Positions 1 to 5,996 of a stretch of 5,996 bases of DNA are shown piece after piece. Position numbers and translations under genes: made by a program. The notes below the pieces were generated by a model. It had not been told where the DNA came from and searched no databases. It worked only from the letters and a program-made list of their open reading frames with translations. Numbering within the stretch: the stretch's first letter is position 1; the number at the start of each line of letters is the position of its first letter. The DNA comes from Bacillota bacterium (GTDB taxonomy: Bacteria > Bacillota > Clostridia > Peptostreptococcales > Natronincolaceae), in contig JAEWHG010000014.1 of the NCBI GenBank assembly GCA_023387935.1, forward strand, positions 1 through 5,996, written 5' to 3'.

Positions 1-1229
1 ATATAGCCTTTCATCATTATTGTATTAATATTGACACTATGCGTTTTTTTTGATATATATCCGTATTTAATACCATATCCAAACTTAATTTCTGGCGTAT
101 TTCCATTAAAATTTGTGCCCACCACGCTATGCTTTGGATTATTTCTTAGAAAACTTACTTGTTTTTCAATTTTATTTCGAACACTTTCACCATTTTCTCC
201 GTGAAAAACAATATATTCTCCTTTTGATAGATATGCGCCTATATTATAGGCCCAAGGATATTCCACTGAGACAGGTAATTTAAAATAAATAATTTCTTTA
301 ATGTTTTCCATGCTATGGAATATTTTATACAACATAAGCCACTTATTTATTTTAGATGCTATCTCATTTTTAGTACTATTATCAATAATAATCATTTCAA
401 TATTTGAATAGCTTTGAGTTAATATTGATTTTAGTATCTTTGTTATTTTAGGCGACATATCATTTACAATTAATACTACTGATACTCTCCCCTGTATTCT
501 AGTCCTTCTTAATCTTTTCTCCTGTTTCTTTTCTTTATATGCTGGCTTATGTCGTTCAGAATGAATTCTTACATTAAAAAGCACTTCATTTAAGTTATCT
601 ACTAGATAGTTTTGCCTTACTATATCCTTTACGAAACTAATATCATTAGCTACACCTGGAATGCTTCTGCACCCTATGAGGGTATCCAATATAGTTCTTC
701 GAAACAATAATGTTCCAAAGCATACACAATGACGATGAGGAGTTTTTCTGTAGTTTTCTTCTATTTCTTTAACATCATACTTGAGCCATGCTGCAGGCCA
801 AAGTATTCTATCCATTGTATCATAAAAAGTTTGAAACCTTGTTCCTACTGCTGATACATTTGGATTTTCGATTAAACGCTTTACTTGCTTTTCAATTTTT
901 TCTGGATGACTAATATCATCAGAATCGTGTATAACGATATATTCACCTCTTGCAAGTTGGAATCCAATATTTAATACAAAGGAAGATCCGATATTTCTTG
1001 GCAACTTTAAATATAGAAAATTTTCAAATCTATTATCATTTTCTTTCTCCCACTGATTTACAATAGTCTCAGTCTCATCTGTTGAAGCATCATCTATAAT
1101 AATAATTTCTATATCTGAATATGTCTGATTTTTTAATCCATCTAATGCTTCACAAATATACTGTCCATAGTTATAGGTAGACATTACTACACTAACAAGC
1201 CCTTCTTTTCTATTGTTACCTTCATTCAT
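1..1229 (-). CDS. Tandem-domain family 2 glycosyltransferase (3' end outside window)
   Basis: This enzyme probably transfers a sugar from a nucleotide-sugar donor in the cytoplasm to a surface glycan or protein. The frame is open for 409 codons from ATG at 1229 and leaves the window without a stop, so the C-terminus is missing. The start is preceded by AGGTGGTG (1235-1242), 5 nt away. The first GT-A domain, about residues 11-225, has SVVMSTYN (13-20), IIDDAST (44-50) and the metal-binding motif HDSDD (101-105). A basic linker, about 229-246, leads to a second GT-A-like domain from about residue 248. That domain opens with VSVV and has IIDNST (281-286), but carries HGENG (343-347) where the DxD motif should be. 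The second domain therefore looks catalytically dead, or used only for binding or structure. It is the last visible gene of the operon with the aminotransferase and dehydratase. Donor and acceptor are unknown. The family call is firm; the role of the second domain is inference. Confidence 0.93.
   Translation of the reverse strand, partial: MNEGNNRKEGLVSVVMSTYNYGQYICEALDGLKNQTYSDIEIIIIDDASTDETETIVNQWEKENDNRFENFLYLKLPRNIGSSFVLNIGFQLARGEYIVIHDSDDISHPEKIEKQVKRLIENPNVSAVGTRFQTFYDTMDRILWPAAWLKYDVKEIEENYRKTPHRHCVCFGTLLFRRTILDTLIGCRSIPGVANDISFVKDIVRQNYLVDNLNEVLFNVRIHSERHKPAYKEKKQEKRLRRTRIQGRVSVVLIVNDMSPKITKILKSILTQSYSNIEMIIIDNSTKNEIASKINKWLMLYKIFHSMENIKEIIYFKLPVSVEYPWAYNIGAYLSKGEYIVFHGENGESVRNKIEKQVSFLRNNPKHSVVGTNFNGNTPEIKFGYGIKYGYISKKTHSVNINTIMMKGY
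114..1004 (-). repeat. Internal protein duplication within the glycosyltransferase
   Basis: Residues 76-130 (bases 840-1004) and 318-372 (bases 114-278) align without a gap at an offset of 242 residues. By hand count 26 of 55 positions are identical, including shared NIG, GEYIV, KIEKQV and VGT blocks. Residues 12-50 and 249-287 also align without a gap, at an offset of 237. The two halves therefore descend from one GT-A domain by tandem duplication. The similarity is at protein level; I did not see long identical DNA stretches. Confidence 0.85.
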
Positions 1230-1281
1230 TTTTTCACCACCTAGCATCACTTAATTTTCTGTTTCTAGATTTTAAAATACA

Positions 1282-2394
1282 TCAAATTTTATTTATTCCT
1301 TCTTTAATTTTTTCAACTACATAATCGATTTCTTCTTCATTTAAGTTATTATAAAATGGTAATGCTATTGTAGAGTTTCCTACTTTTTCAGTTACTATAA
1401 AATCTCCTTCCTTAAAACCAAATCGTTCTCTCATATAAGGCTGAAGATGTATTGGTGTAAAATAAGGCTTACAAGCAATACCATTTTCAGTTAAATAATC
1501 TATCATTTTATTTCTATCTATATGATCATCTAGTCTTATAACATAAACAAACCAGCTCATATTTGTAACTTTTGAATTTAGATAAGGTATCGTAACCCCT
1601 TTAACATCTTTTAATTTTTCATTATATATTTTAGCTACTTTATTTCGTTTAGCTATAATCTCATCTAGTCTTCTCATTTGAATAATACCTATAGCTGCAT
1701 TTACCTCACTCATTCTATAGTTATAGCCCAGCCTTTCATGATAAAGCCATAGACCCGTAATAGCCCTTCCCTGACTCCTCATACTTCTACATAAGTCTGC
1801 TATATTATCATTGTTCGTTATAATCATTCCGCCTTCACCTGTAGTTATTTGTTTATTTGGATAAAATGCAAATACTCCTGCATCTGCTAATGTACCTGAT
1901 TTTATACCTTCATATTCAGAACCAATGGCTTCACAAGAATCTTCAATTACCTTTAAATTGTACCTTTTAGCTAATTCCATTATTTCTTTCATATTATTTG
2001 GATGTCCAAATACATCTACAGGTAAAATAGCTTTTGTTTTATCCGTAATTTTCTCTTCTATCTTGTTTATATCTATATTTAATGTTTTTTCATCTATATC
2101 AACAAATATAGGTTTTGCCTTTTCAAATAAAATGCAGTTGCTAGAGGCAATAAAACTAAAAGGTGTTGTAATTACCTCATCTCCGTCTTTAATATCTAGG
2201 GCTCTGATCAATAGATGCAGTGCGCTGGTTCCACTATTTACCCCTATTGCGTGCTTAACATTAAAGTATTTTTTAAATTCATTTTCAAACTCTTCTATTT
2301 TAGGGCCTATACTTAAAACACCAGATTCTAGCACTTCCTTTACTAAGTCTATTTCTTTATCAGTAATATCTGGTGCACTCAAATTTACTTTCAT
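1282..2394 (-). CDS. DegT/DnrJ/EryC1/StrS-family PLP-dependent sugar aminotransferase
   Basis: This cytoplasmic enzyme is expected to transfer an amino group, usually from glutamate, onto a keto group of a nucleotide sugar. With the dehydratase encoded just upstream, the likely substrate is a UDP-4-keto-6-deoxy-HexNAc, giving a UDP-4-amino-4,6-dideoxy sugar as PseC-type enzymes do. It has 370 residues, normal for the family. Visible landmarks are NSGTSALH (53-60, phosphate pocket), VIEDSCEAIGS (149-159, with D152 expected to contact the pyridine nitrogen), and FYPNKQITTGEGG (177-189, with K181 the expected Schiff-base lysine). NYRMSEVNAAIG (225-236) is a further family block. The ATG is preceded 6 nt upstream by AGGGGGA (2401-2407), which lies inside the last codons of the dehydratase gene. 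Its stop is only 1 nt away, so translation is probably coupled. Exact sugar and regiochemistry are inferred from context. VioA, PglE or perosamine-synthase-like roles remain possible. Confidence 0.93.
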   Translation of the reverse strand: MKVNLSAPDITDKEIDLVKEVLESGVLSIGPKIEEFENEFKKYFNVKHAIGVNSGTSALHLLIRALDIKDGDEVITTPFSFIASSNCILFEKAKPIFVDIDEKTLNIDINKIEEKITDKTKAILPVDVFGHPNNMKEIMELAKRYNLKVIEDSCEAIGSEYEGIKSGTLADAGVFAFYPNKQITTGEGGMIITNNDNIADLCRSMRSQGRAITGLWLYHERLGYNYRMSEVNAAIGIIQMRRLDEIIAKRNKVAKIYNEKLKDVKGVTIPYLNSKVTNMSWFVYVIRLDDHIDRNKMIDYLTENGIACKPYFTPIHLQPYMRERFGFKEGDFIVTEKVGNSTIALPFYNNLNEEEIDYVVEKIKEGINKI

Positions 2395-2395
2395 A

Positions 2396-3406
2396 TTATT
2401 TCCCCCTAATATTTTTTATGAAATCAAATCTTAATAGCAATTCCTTTATTTCTTCTGTGTTTAAGCGCCTTGTATTATAAGAGTTATATTCTGTATGGTT
2501 TGATAGAATGATTTTCTCATCTTCTATTGATTTCTTATAATTTAAATCCCTATTATCAGGCTTAATTATAAAGTTTTTTTCCTTTTCTTCAGCTCGTGCT
2601 CTTTCTTCTCTAGTAACAAGTGTTTCATGAAGTTTTTCTCCATGGCGTACTCCAATTACTTTAAGCTTTGCATTAGAGTTAAATATTTCTTTTATTACTG
2701 TAGCAATATCATGAATTGTAGCCGCAGGAGCCTTTTGAACAAAAATTTCTCCCTGCTTACCATATTCAAAAGCTAATGTTACTAAATTTACTGCATCATC
2801 TAAAGTCATTAAAAATCTGGTCATATTAGGATCAGTTATAGTTAAGTCTTCTCCATTATTGATCTGTTCTACAAATAAAGGAATAACAGAACCTCTAGAA
2901 GCTATTACATTACCATATCTTACACAACATAAAACAGTTTCATTATTCTCTATTGTTCTAGATTTAGCGATTACTAGTTTTTCCATCATAGCCTTAGAAA
3001 GCCCCATAGCATTAATTGGGTATACTGCTTTATCTGTACTCAGAACGATCACTTTTTTCACTTTATTTTCAACTGCTGCATTTAACACATTATTTGCTCC
3101 AAGAATGTTCGTTTGAACTGCTTCGATTGGATAAAACTCGCATGAAGGAACTTGCTTTAATGCTGCTGCATGGAATATATAATCTACTCCTTTAGTAGCA
3201 TAATAAATACTTTCGTAATTTCTAACATCTCCTATAATAAACTTGATTTTTTCATTATTATAATGAATACGCATATCTGTCTGTTTTTTTTCATCCCTAC
3301 TAAAAATTCTAATTTCTTTAACTCCTGATTGCAAAAATCTATTTAAAACCTCATTCCCAAAGGAACCGGTACCACCTGTAATTAATAATATTTTATCTGT
3401 AAACAT
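2396..3406 (-). CDS. CapE/PseB-like UDP-N-acetylglucosamine 4,6-dehydratase (probably 5-inverting)
   Basis: This extended short-chain dehydrogenase is predicted to convert UDP-GlcNAc, using bound NAD(P), to a UDP-2-acetamido-2,6-dideoxy-4-keto-hexose, probably with C5 inversion. It is 336 residues long. The Rossmann motif GGTGSFG is at 11-17. FSRDEKKQ (35-42), IGDVRN (58-63), HAAALKQVP (79-87) and STDKAVYP (123-130) follow. The usual YxxxK is replaced by M134-G-L-S-K138, the MxxxK variant known from Staphylococcus aureus CapE. RYGNV (163-167) and the C-terminal NTRRLN block (311-316) also resemble CapE. The ATG at 3406 has AGGGGGGAA (3411-3419) in front of it. This is the first gene of the left operon, with the aminotransferase 1 nt behind it. 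The neighbouring aminotransferase argues for a 4-amino sugar rather than the UDP-L-FucNAc made by CapE/F/G; no CapF or CapG homologue is in view. The family call is firm; stereochemistry is inferred. Confidence 0.93.
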   Translation of the reverse strand: MFTDKILLITGGTGSFGNEVLNRFLQSGVKEIRIFSRDEKKQTDMRIHYNNEKIKFIIGDVRNYESIYYATKGVDYIFHAAALKQVPSCEFYPIEAVQTNILGANNVLNAAVENKVKKVIVLSTDKAVYPINAMGLSKAMMEKLVIAKSRTIENNETVLCCVRYGNVIASRGSVIPLFVEQINNGEDLTITDPNMTRFLMTLDDAVNLVTLAFEYGKQGEIFVQKAPAATIHDIATVIKEIFNSNAKLKVIGVRHGEKLHETLVTREERARAEEKEKNFIIKPDNRDLNYKKSIEDEKIILSNHTEYNSYNTRRLNTEEIKELLLRFDFIKNIRGK

Positions 3407-3434
3407 TAATTTCCCCCCTAGCTTATCATATTAA

Positions 3435-3491
3435 ATTGGACATATTAGCTATTTATAAAAGTTGATTTTCTTGTTTTATAATATGTCTAAT
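3435..3491. repeat. 13-bp inverted repeat, 31-nt spacer, overlapping a TATAAT box
   Basis: The left arm ATTGGACATATTA (3435-3447) is complementary to the right arm TAATATGTCTAAT (3479-3491) at 12 of 13 positions. The single mismatch would be a G-U pair in RNA. The right arm overlaps the candidate -10 box at 3477-3482. It could be a pair of operator half-sites about 44 bp apart (centre to centre), or an RNA stem if transcription starts further upstream. The repeat itself is seen directly; any function is inference. Confidence 0.5.
3477..3482 (+). promoter_or_regulatory. Candidate -10 box for the femAB-like gene
   Basis: TATAAT matches the sigma-A -10 consensus exactly. It would start a transcript near 3489 with a leader of about 105 nt. 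The expected -35 position holds only A/T-rich sequence with about 3 of 6 matches. In DNA this AT-rich a chance hexamer is quite possible, so the call is weak. Confidence 0.25.
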
Positions 3492-3507
3492 CTAACGTTG
3501 TTGCTAC

Positions 3508-3558
3508 TATGCTTAGGGTAATAAACTATAAAGTACCACTACCATTTGCCTTAGCATA
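3508..3558 (+). repeat. 10-bp imperfect inverted repeat in the predicted 5' leader
   Basis: TATGCTTAGG (3508-3517) pairs with CCTTAGCATA (3549-3558) at 9 of 10 positions, with one T-T mismatch and a 31-nt spacer. Inside the spacer GGTA (3517-3520) could alternatively pair with TACC (3534-3537). If transcribed from the candidate -10 box upstream, it would fold as a leader hairpin ending 22 nt before the GGAGG ribosome binding site. It does not match any riboswitch or T-box that I recognise. Confidence 0.35.
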
Positions 3559-3594
3559 ATATAAAGTAAGTAAAATGATTGGAGGTTATACTAA

Positions 3595-4593
3595 TTGAAA
3601 TTACCAGATATATATTTTTTAGAAGAATACGGTAAAGTTTACGAAGATAATAAGGAAGGGAAATTAACAACTTATTTTTTTGAATGTGAATATGGAAAGG
3701 TTTACTATCTTTTTTTATTGCGAAAAATATGTATTCCCAATGATATTGGATATTATGATATTACAACTCCTTTTGGTTATGGAGGGCCTTTATTTATAGA
3801 ATACAAAGAAGAAGATTTATCGAAATTAATACTTAGTTTTAAAAAAGAATTTGGAAAATATTGTTTGAATAATAATATTATTACTGAATTCGTTAGATTT
3901 CATCCTTTAATTAAAAATCACTTGCAAATGGATCTATATATGAATATTAGTAATATTCGTGATACAGCTTATATTAAGTTAGACTCTCCAGAAGAAATAT
4001 GGAATAATCTAAAAAGTACATGTCGTAATAGAATTAGAAAGGCAGAAAAACATAATATAGAAATACAACTTGATAACTCTTATAAAAGTTTAGATAATTT
4101 TATTAACCTATATATAAGTACTATGGAAATAAATAATGCTAAGCAATATTATTTTTTTGATAAAGAATTTTTCTACAATACTTTTAAGCTTCTTAAAAAT
4201 AATGTTTTTCTATTTAATTCTATATATGAAGGAAAAACTATTTCAAGTGCCATGATAATGAAATATGGAGATTATATCCACTATCACTTCGGAGGATCAG
4301 ATCATTTATATACTAATTTAGCACCTAATAACCTGCTTTTTTATAAAATTGCATTGTGGGGTCAGGAGAAAGGTTGTAAATATTTTCATCTAGGTGGGGG
4401 TACTACAGGAAATGATGATCCGATTTTTCATTTTAAAAAAACCTTTTCTAAAGATGGAATTACTAACTTTTTTATCGGTAAAAAGATTCATAATGAATCC
4501 ATATATAATGATATTGTAAATGAATGGAAAATATATAATAATATTTCTGATACTGATGAAATAAATTTTTTTCCTATATATAGAAGTATATAA
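3595..4593 (+). CDS. FemAB-like / GNAT-fold aminoacyl- or acyltransferase
   Basis: The 332-residue product resembles the FemA/FemB/FemX group and the related GNAT-fold transferases (Acetyltransf_6 type). These move an aminoacyl or acyl group onto an amine, for example in peptidoglycan bridges. Landmarks are TPFGYGGPL (58-66), a basic helix with RNRIRKAEKHNI (144-155), and YEGKTISSAMIMKYGD (211-226). YIHYHFGGS (227-235), LGGGT (266-270) and FKKTFS (280-285) follow. The length matches a compact FemX-like protein and leaves no room for the long coiled-coil arm of FemA. There is no signal peptide or membrane segment. The start is TTG at 3595, 9 nt after GGAGG; the next in-frame ATG is about residue 112, after conserved sequence, so TTG is preferred. 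The gene stands alone in opposite orientation to its neighbours and is more AT-rich than they are. In this locus it may acylate the amino sugar or a peptide, but that is inference. Confidence 0.85.
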   Translation: MKLPDIYFLEEYGKVYEDNKEGKLTTYFFECEYGKVYYLFLLRKICIPNDIGYYDITTPFGYGGPLFIEYKEEDLSKLILSFKKEFGKYCLNNNIITEFVRFHPLIKNHLQMDLYMNISNIRDTAYIKLDSPEEIWNNLKSTCRNRIRKAEKHNIEIQLDNSYKSLDNFINLYISTMEINNAKQYYFFDKEFFYNTFKLLKNNVFLFNSIYEGKTISSAMIMKYGDYIHYHFGGSDHLYTNLAPNNLLFYKIALWGQEKGCKYFHLGGGTTGNDDPIFHFKKTFSKDGITNFFIGKKIHNESIYNDIVNEWKIYNNISDTDEINFFPIYRSI

Positions 4594-4648
4594 AAGCAGT
4601 TTCTCACTTAATTACAAGCAAGTGAGAAACTGCTTTTATTATTTTTTT
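4590..4648. terminator. Bidirectional Rho-independent terminator
   Basis: A perfect 20-bp stem (4590-4609 with 4620-4639) closes a 10-nt loop. The stem begins within the stop codon region of the femAB-like gene and contains GCAGTTTCTCACTT. On the plus strand it is followed by a seven-T run (4642-4648). On the minus strand the stem itself ends in TTTTA, with A/T-rich sequence beyond. Its position between the plus-strand stop at 4593 and the minus-strand stop at 4663 fits termination of both converging units. Confidence 0.92.
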
Positions 4649-4662
4649 ATTAATTATTCTTA

Positions 4663-5583
4663 TTAGTTATCTATATCATGTTTTAAATATTCAAACATTG
4701 AAACAATAATATCATCCATATTATATTTAGGAGTCCATCCAGTATGTGCGTAGAGCAAACTAGCATCTACGCCTGCATTTATATATGAATCTCCTGGTTC
4801 AACCTCTATTTTAATTGGAATATCAGTATATTGGGGCCCAATTTTCTGAACGATTTGTGCAATTTCTAAGATGGAATGCCTCCATGGGCACCCTAAATTA
4901 TATATCGGATTCCATTTGTTATAAGGCAAATGAATCAAAGCAATGATTCCGTCCGCTGCATCTCGTACATCTATATTTGATAAGATCTGCTGCCCTCCAG
5001 TAACTTTTATTACTTTTCCTTCTAATGCATTCTTTACAAATTGATATATTGCCCCTTTTTGGACACCCATTTGACCACCAGTAAGACCTGCTAGCCTGAT
5101 GTTTGTGTATGATATTTTATCTCTACATATATTTCTTGTTAATAATTCACTTGCATATTTAGCCATAGCATATAAATAATCAGGAGAAGGTGGCGTATTT
5201 TCTGTCCACAATGGATTAGTTTTCCCATAAATACCTTGAGATGAAATATTAATAAATCCAATATGATTATTTTTCCTTGCATCATTTAATAAGTTTTCCG
5301 TAAAACATAAACTTTCCGCAAGTTTTGTAGGATGCGACGCTCGTGAAAAAGCACAGTGGACAATAACGTCAATCTGATTCCAATCTATCTTTCCTTTGTC
5401 CCAGTCATCCATATCAAAACACATGGATTTATTCATATGGGGATATTTATTTAATATCTTATCTTTATCAGAAGTTAGAGCCATAGGCATAAATTGATTA
5501 CTTAAGAACAATTTTTCAAGAAGCATTCCTCCTAAAAACCCTCCTGCTCCAGTTATCAGTACGACTTTCTTGACCATATTCAT
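4663..5583 (-). CDS. NAD(P)-dependent epimerase/dehydratase, extended SDR, probably a nucleotide-sugar enzyme
   Basis: This 306-residue cytoplasmic oxidoreductase has the classical extended-SDR layout. The Rossmann motif GAGGFLG is at 12-18 and the VIVHCAF strand at 73-79. NISSQGIYG (112-120) contains S115, which aligns with the catalytic serine of GalE. YAMAK (138-142) is the YxxxK pair, so the Ser/Tyr/Lys triad is intact. NIRLAGLTG (161-169), ILSNIDVRDAADGI (200-213) and YNLG (228-231) mark the substrate domain. The family covers epimerases, 4,6-dehydratases and 4-ketoreductases, and I cannot choose between them. The start at 5583 overlaps the upstream gene's stop in an ATGA. GGTGAT just before it is a weak ribosome binding site, so coupled translation is likely. 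A second ATG two codons in (5577) is an alternative start. It converges on the femAB-like gene across the shared terminator and ends its operon. Confidence 0.9.
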   Translation of the reverse strand: MNMVKKVVLITGAGGFLGGMLLEKLFLSNQFMPMALTSDKDKILNKYPHMNKSMCFDMDDWDKGKIDWNQIDVIVHCAFSRASHPTKLAESLCFTENLLNDARKNNHIGFINISSQGIYGKTNPLWTENTPPSPDYLYAMAKYASELLTRNICRDKISYTNIRLAGLTGGQMGVQKGAIYQFVKNALEGKVIKVTGGQQILSNIDVRDAADGIIALIHLPYNKWNPIYNLGCPWRHSILEIAQIVQKIGPQYTDIPIKIEVEPGDSYINAGVDASLLYAHTGWTPKYNMDDIIVSMFEYLKHDIDN

Positions 5584-5996
5584 ATCATCACCGCTTTCAC
5601 TTCGTTAGTATCTAGCACATCTAAAAGCATATTATTTCCATCTGAATCATACACCCTAAATATGCTGTGTACTTCATTCATAATTTTAATCAATTCATCT
5701 TTTGTATTTGTAGTTCCAAAGACCCTTAAAACAACTTGATCCAAAGTACCTTTTGAATTTACAGGAATTTCATCGCCTTCAACATGGGCCTCAACTGCAT
5801 CCAAAACTCCATGAATACTACGCACCTTATCAAGTCCATGAATTTTGCCTATGATTCCTGGCTTTACTAAGAATGTAATATTGAATCCATATTTGCTATG
5901 GAGTAGATTAATATATGGTGTTTTTTCATACATTTTTCCAGATAAAGCAAATTGTATCATCATTTCCAGTGGATTATATCCACACAAATCCTCCAA
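5580..5996 (-). CDS. C-terminal part of a probable ATP-grasp ligase (5' end outside window)
   Basis: Only the last 138 codons are present. The frame is open to the window edge, and its first codon there, TTG, is most likely an internal leucine rather than a start. The segment LCGYNPLEMMIQFALSG (4-20) resembles the helix that follows the ATP/metal-binding core in ATP-grasp enzymes. PGIIGKIHGLDKV (46-58) and HVEGDEIP (71-78) match the small C-terminal subdomain of carbamoyl-phosphate-synthase-like and amino-acid-ligase-type ATP-grasp proteins. RVFGTTNTKDELIKIMNEVHSIFRV (91-115 region) continues that pattern. Such enzymes join a carboxylate to an amine or thiol at the cost of ATP. The catalytic core is missing, so substrate and activity cannot be judged. 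It overlaps the SDR gene by 4 nt, so the two probably act on the same pathway. The call rests on pattern resemblance and is moderately confident. Confidence 0.65.
   Translation of the reverse strand: MEDLCGYNPLEMMIQFALSGKMYEKTPYINLLHSKYGFNITFLVKPGIIGKIHGLDKVRSIHGVLDAVEAHVEGDEIPVNSKGTLDQVVLRVFGTTNTKDELIKIMNEVHSIFRVYDSDGNNMLLDVLDTNEVKAVMI

Larger units (their letters stand above)
3407..3594. promoter_or_regulatory. Divergent intergenic region, dehydratase operon and femAB-like gene
   Basis: These 188 nt separate two divergently transcribed units, so promoters for both should lie here. I found no good TTGACA box on either strand. The only consensus -10 hexamer is TATAAT at 3477-3482, plus strand. 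Two inverted repeats, each with a 31-nt spacer, fill much of the interval (3435-3491 and 3508-3558). The left end holds the GGGGGG ribosome binding site of the dehydratase gene, and the right end holds GGAGG (3581-3585) of the plus-strand gene. Confidence 0.6.

Noticed and set aside
1925..2434. A 169-codon open frame on the plus strand opposite the aminotransferase gene
   Set aside because: It lies almost wholly antisense to a well-conserved aminotransferase with intact motifs. Its product is a low-complexity Ser/Ile/Phe-rich string with no recognisable domain.
2859..3116. An 85-codon open frame on the plus strand opposite the dehydratase gene
   Set aside because: It is fully antisense to the dehydratase catalytic region and has no family resemblance. 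It is a shadow of the real coding frame.
3546..3576. TTGCCT ... TAAAAT as a promoter for the femAB-like gene
   Set aside because: The 19-nt spacer is long, and the start point would fall inside the ribosome binding site, leaving no usable leader.
3575..3598. A seven-codon ATG...TGA mini-ORF whose stop overlaps the TTG start of the femAB-like gene
   Set aside because: It has no ribosome binding site of its own and contains the GGAGG of the next gene. A chance frame is the simpler explanation, although a coupling role cannot be excluded.
5994..5996. TTG at the right edge as the start of the ATP-grasp-like gene
   Set aside because: The conserved pattern looks like the C-terminal third of a longer enzyme and begins at once, so the codon is most likely internal.

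Overview
The window is AT-rich (roughly 25-40% G+C depending on the gene). Its genes have strong purine-rich ribosome binding sites and A/T-ending codons, and one uses a TTG start. Together with a FemAB-type transferase this points to a low-G+C Gram-positive bacterium, most likely a clostridium or a relative. I cannot name the species. The content is a piece of a surface-glycan or protein-glycosylation locus: nucleotide-sugar enzymes, a glycosyltransferase and an aminoacyl/acyl-transferase. I see no RNA gene, CRISPR array or insertion sequence.

Left block (1-3406, minus strand). This is a three-gene operon transcribed right to left. First comes a CapE/PseB-like UDP-GlcNAc 4,6-dehydratase, then a DegT-family sugar aminotransferase 1 nt behind it. 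A family 2 glycosyltransferase follows 52 nt later and runs off the left edge. The dehydratase and aminotransferase would be expected to turn UDP-GlcNAc into a UDP-4-amino-4,6-dideoxy sugar. The glycosyltransferase contains two tandem GT-A domains that are clearly duplicates, and the second has lost its metal-binding aspartates.

Middle (3407-4639). A 188-nt divergent intergenic region carries two long-spaced inverted repeats and a consensus TATAAT box. It is followed by a plus-strand FemAB/GNAT-like gene that is visibly more AT-rich than its neighbours. That gene ends at a perfect 20-bp hairpin, which probably acts as a bidirectional terminator between the converging genes.

Right block (4663-5996, minus strand). 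An extended-SDR nucleotide-sugar epimerase/dehydratase overlaps by 4 nt the gene upstream of it. Of that upstream gene only the C-terminal part is present, and it looks like an ATP-grasp ligase. This pair belongs to another operon that starts outside the window.

Taken together, the genes suggest synthesis and decoration of an amino-deoxy sugar on a surface polymer or on flagellin. The final glycan and the acceptor cannot be read from this window. No clearly new system stands out. The best leads are the duplicated, half-inactivated glycosyltransferase, the AT-rich femAB cassette and the paired inverted repeats in front of it.
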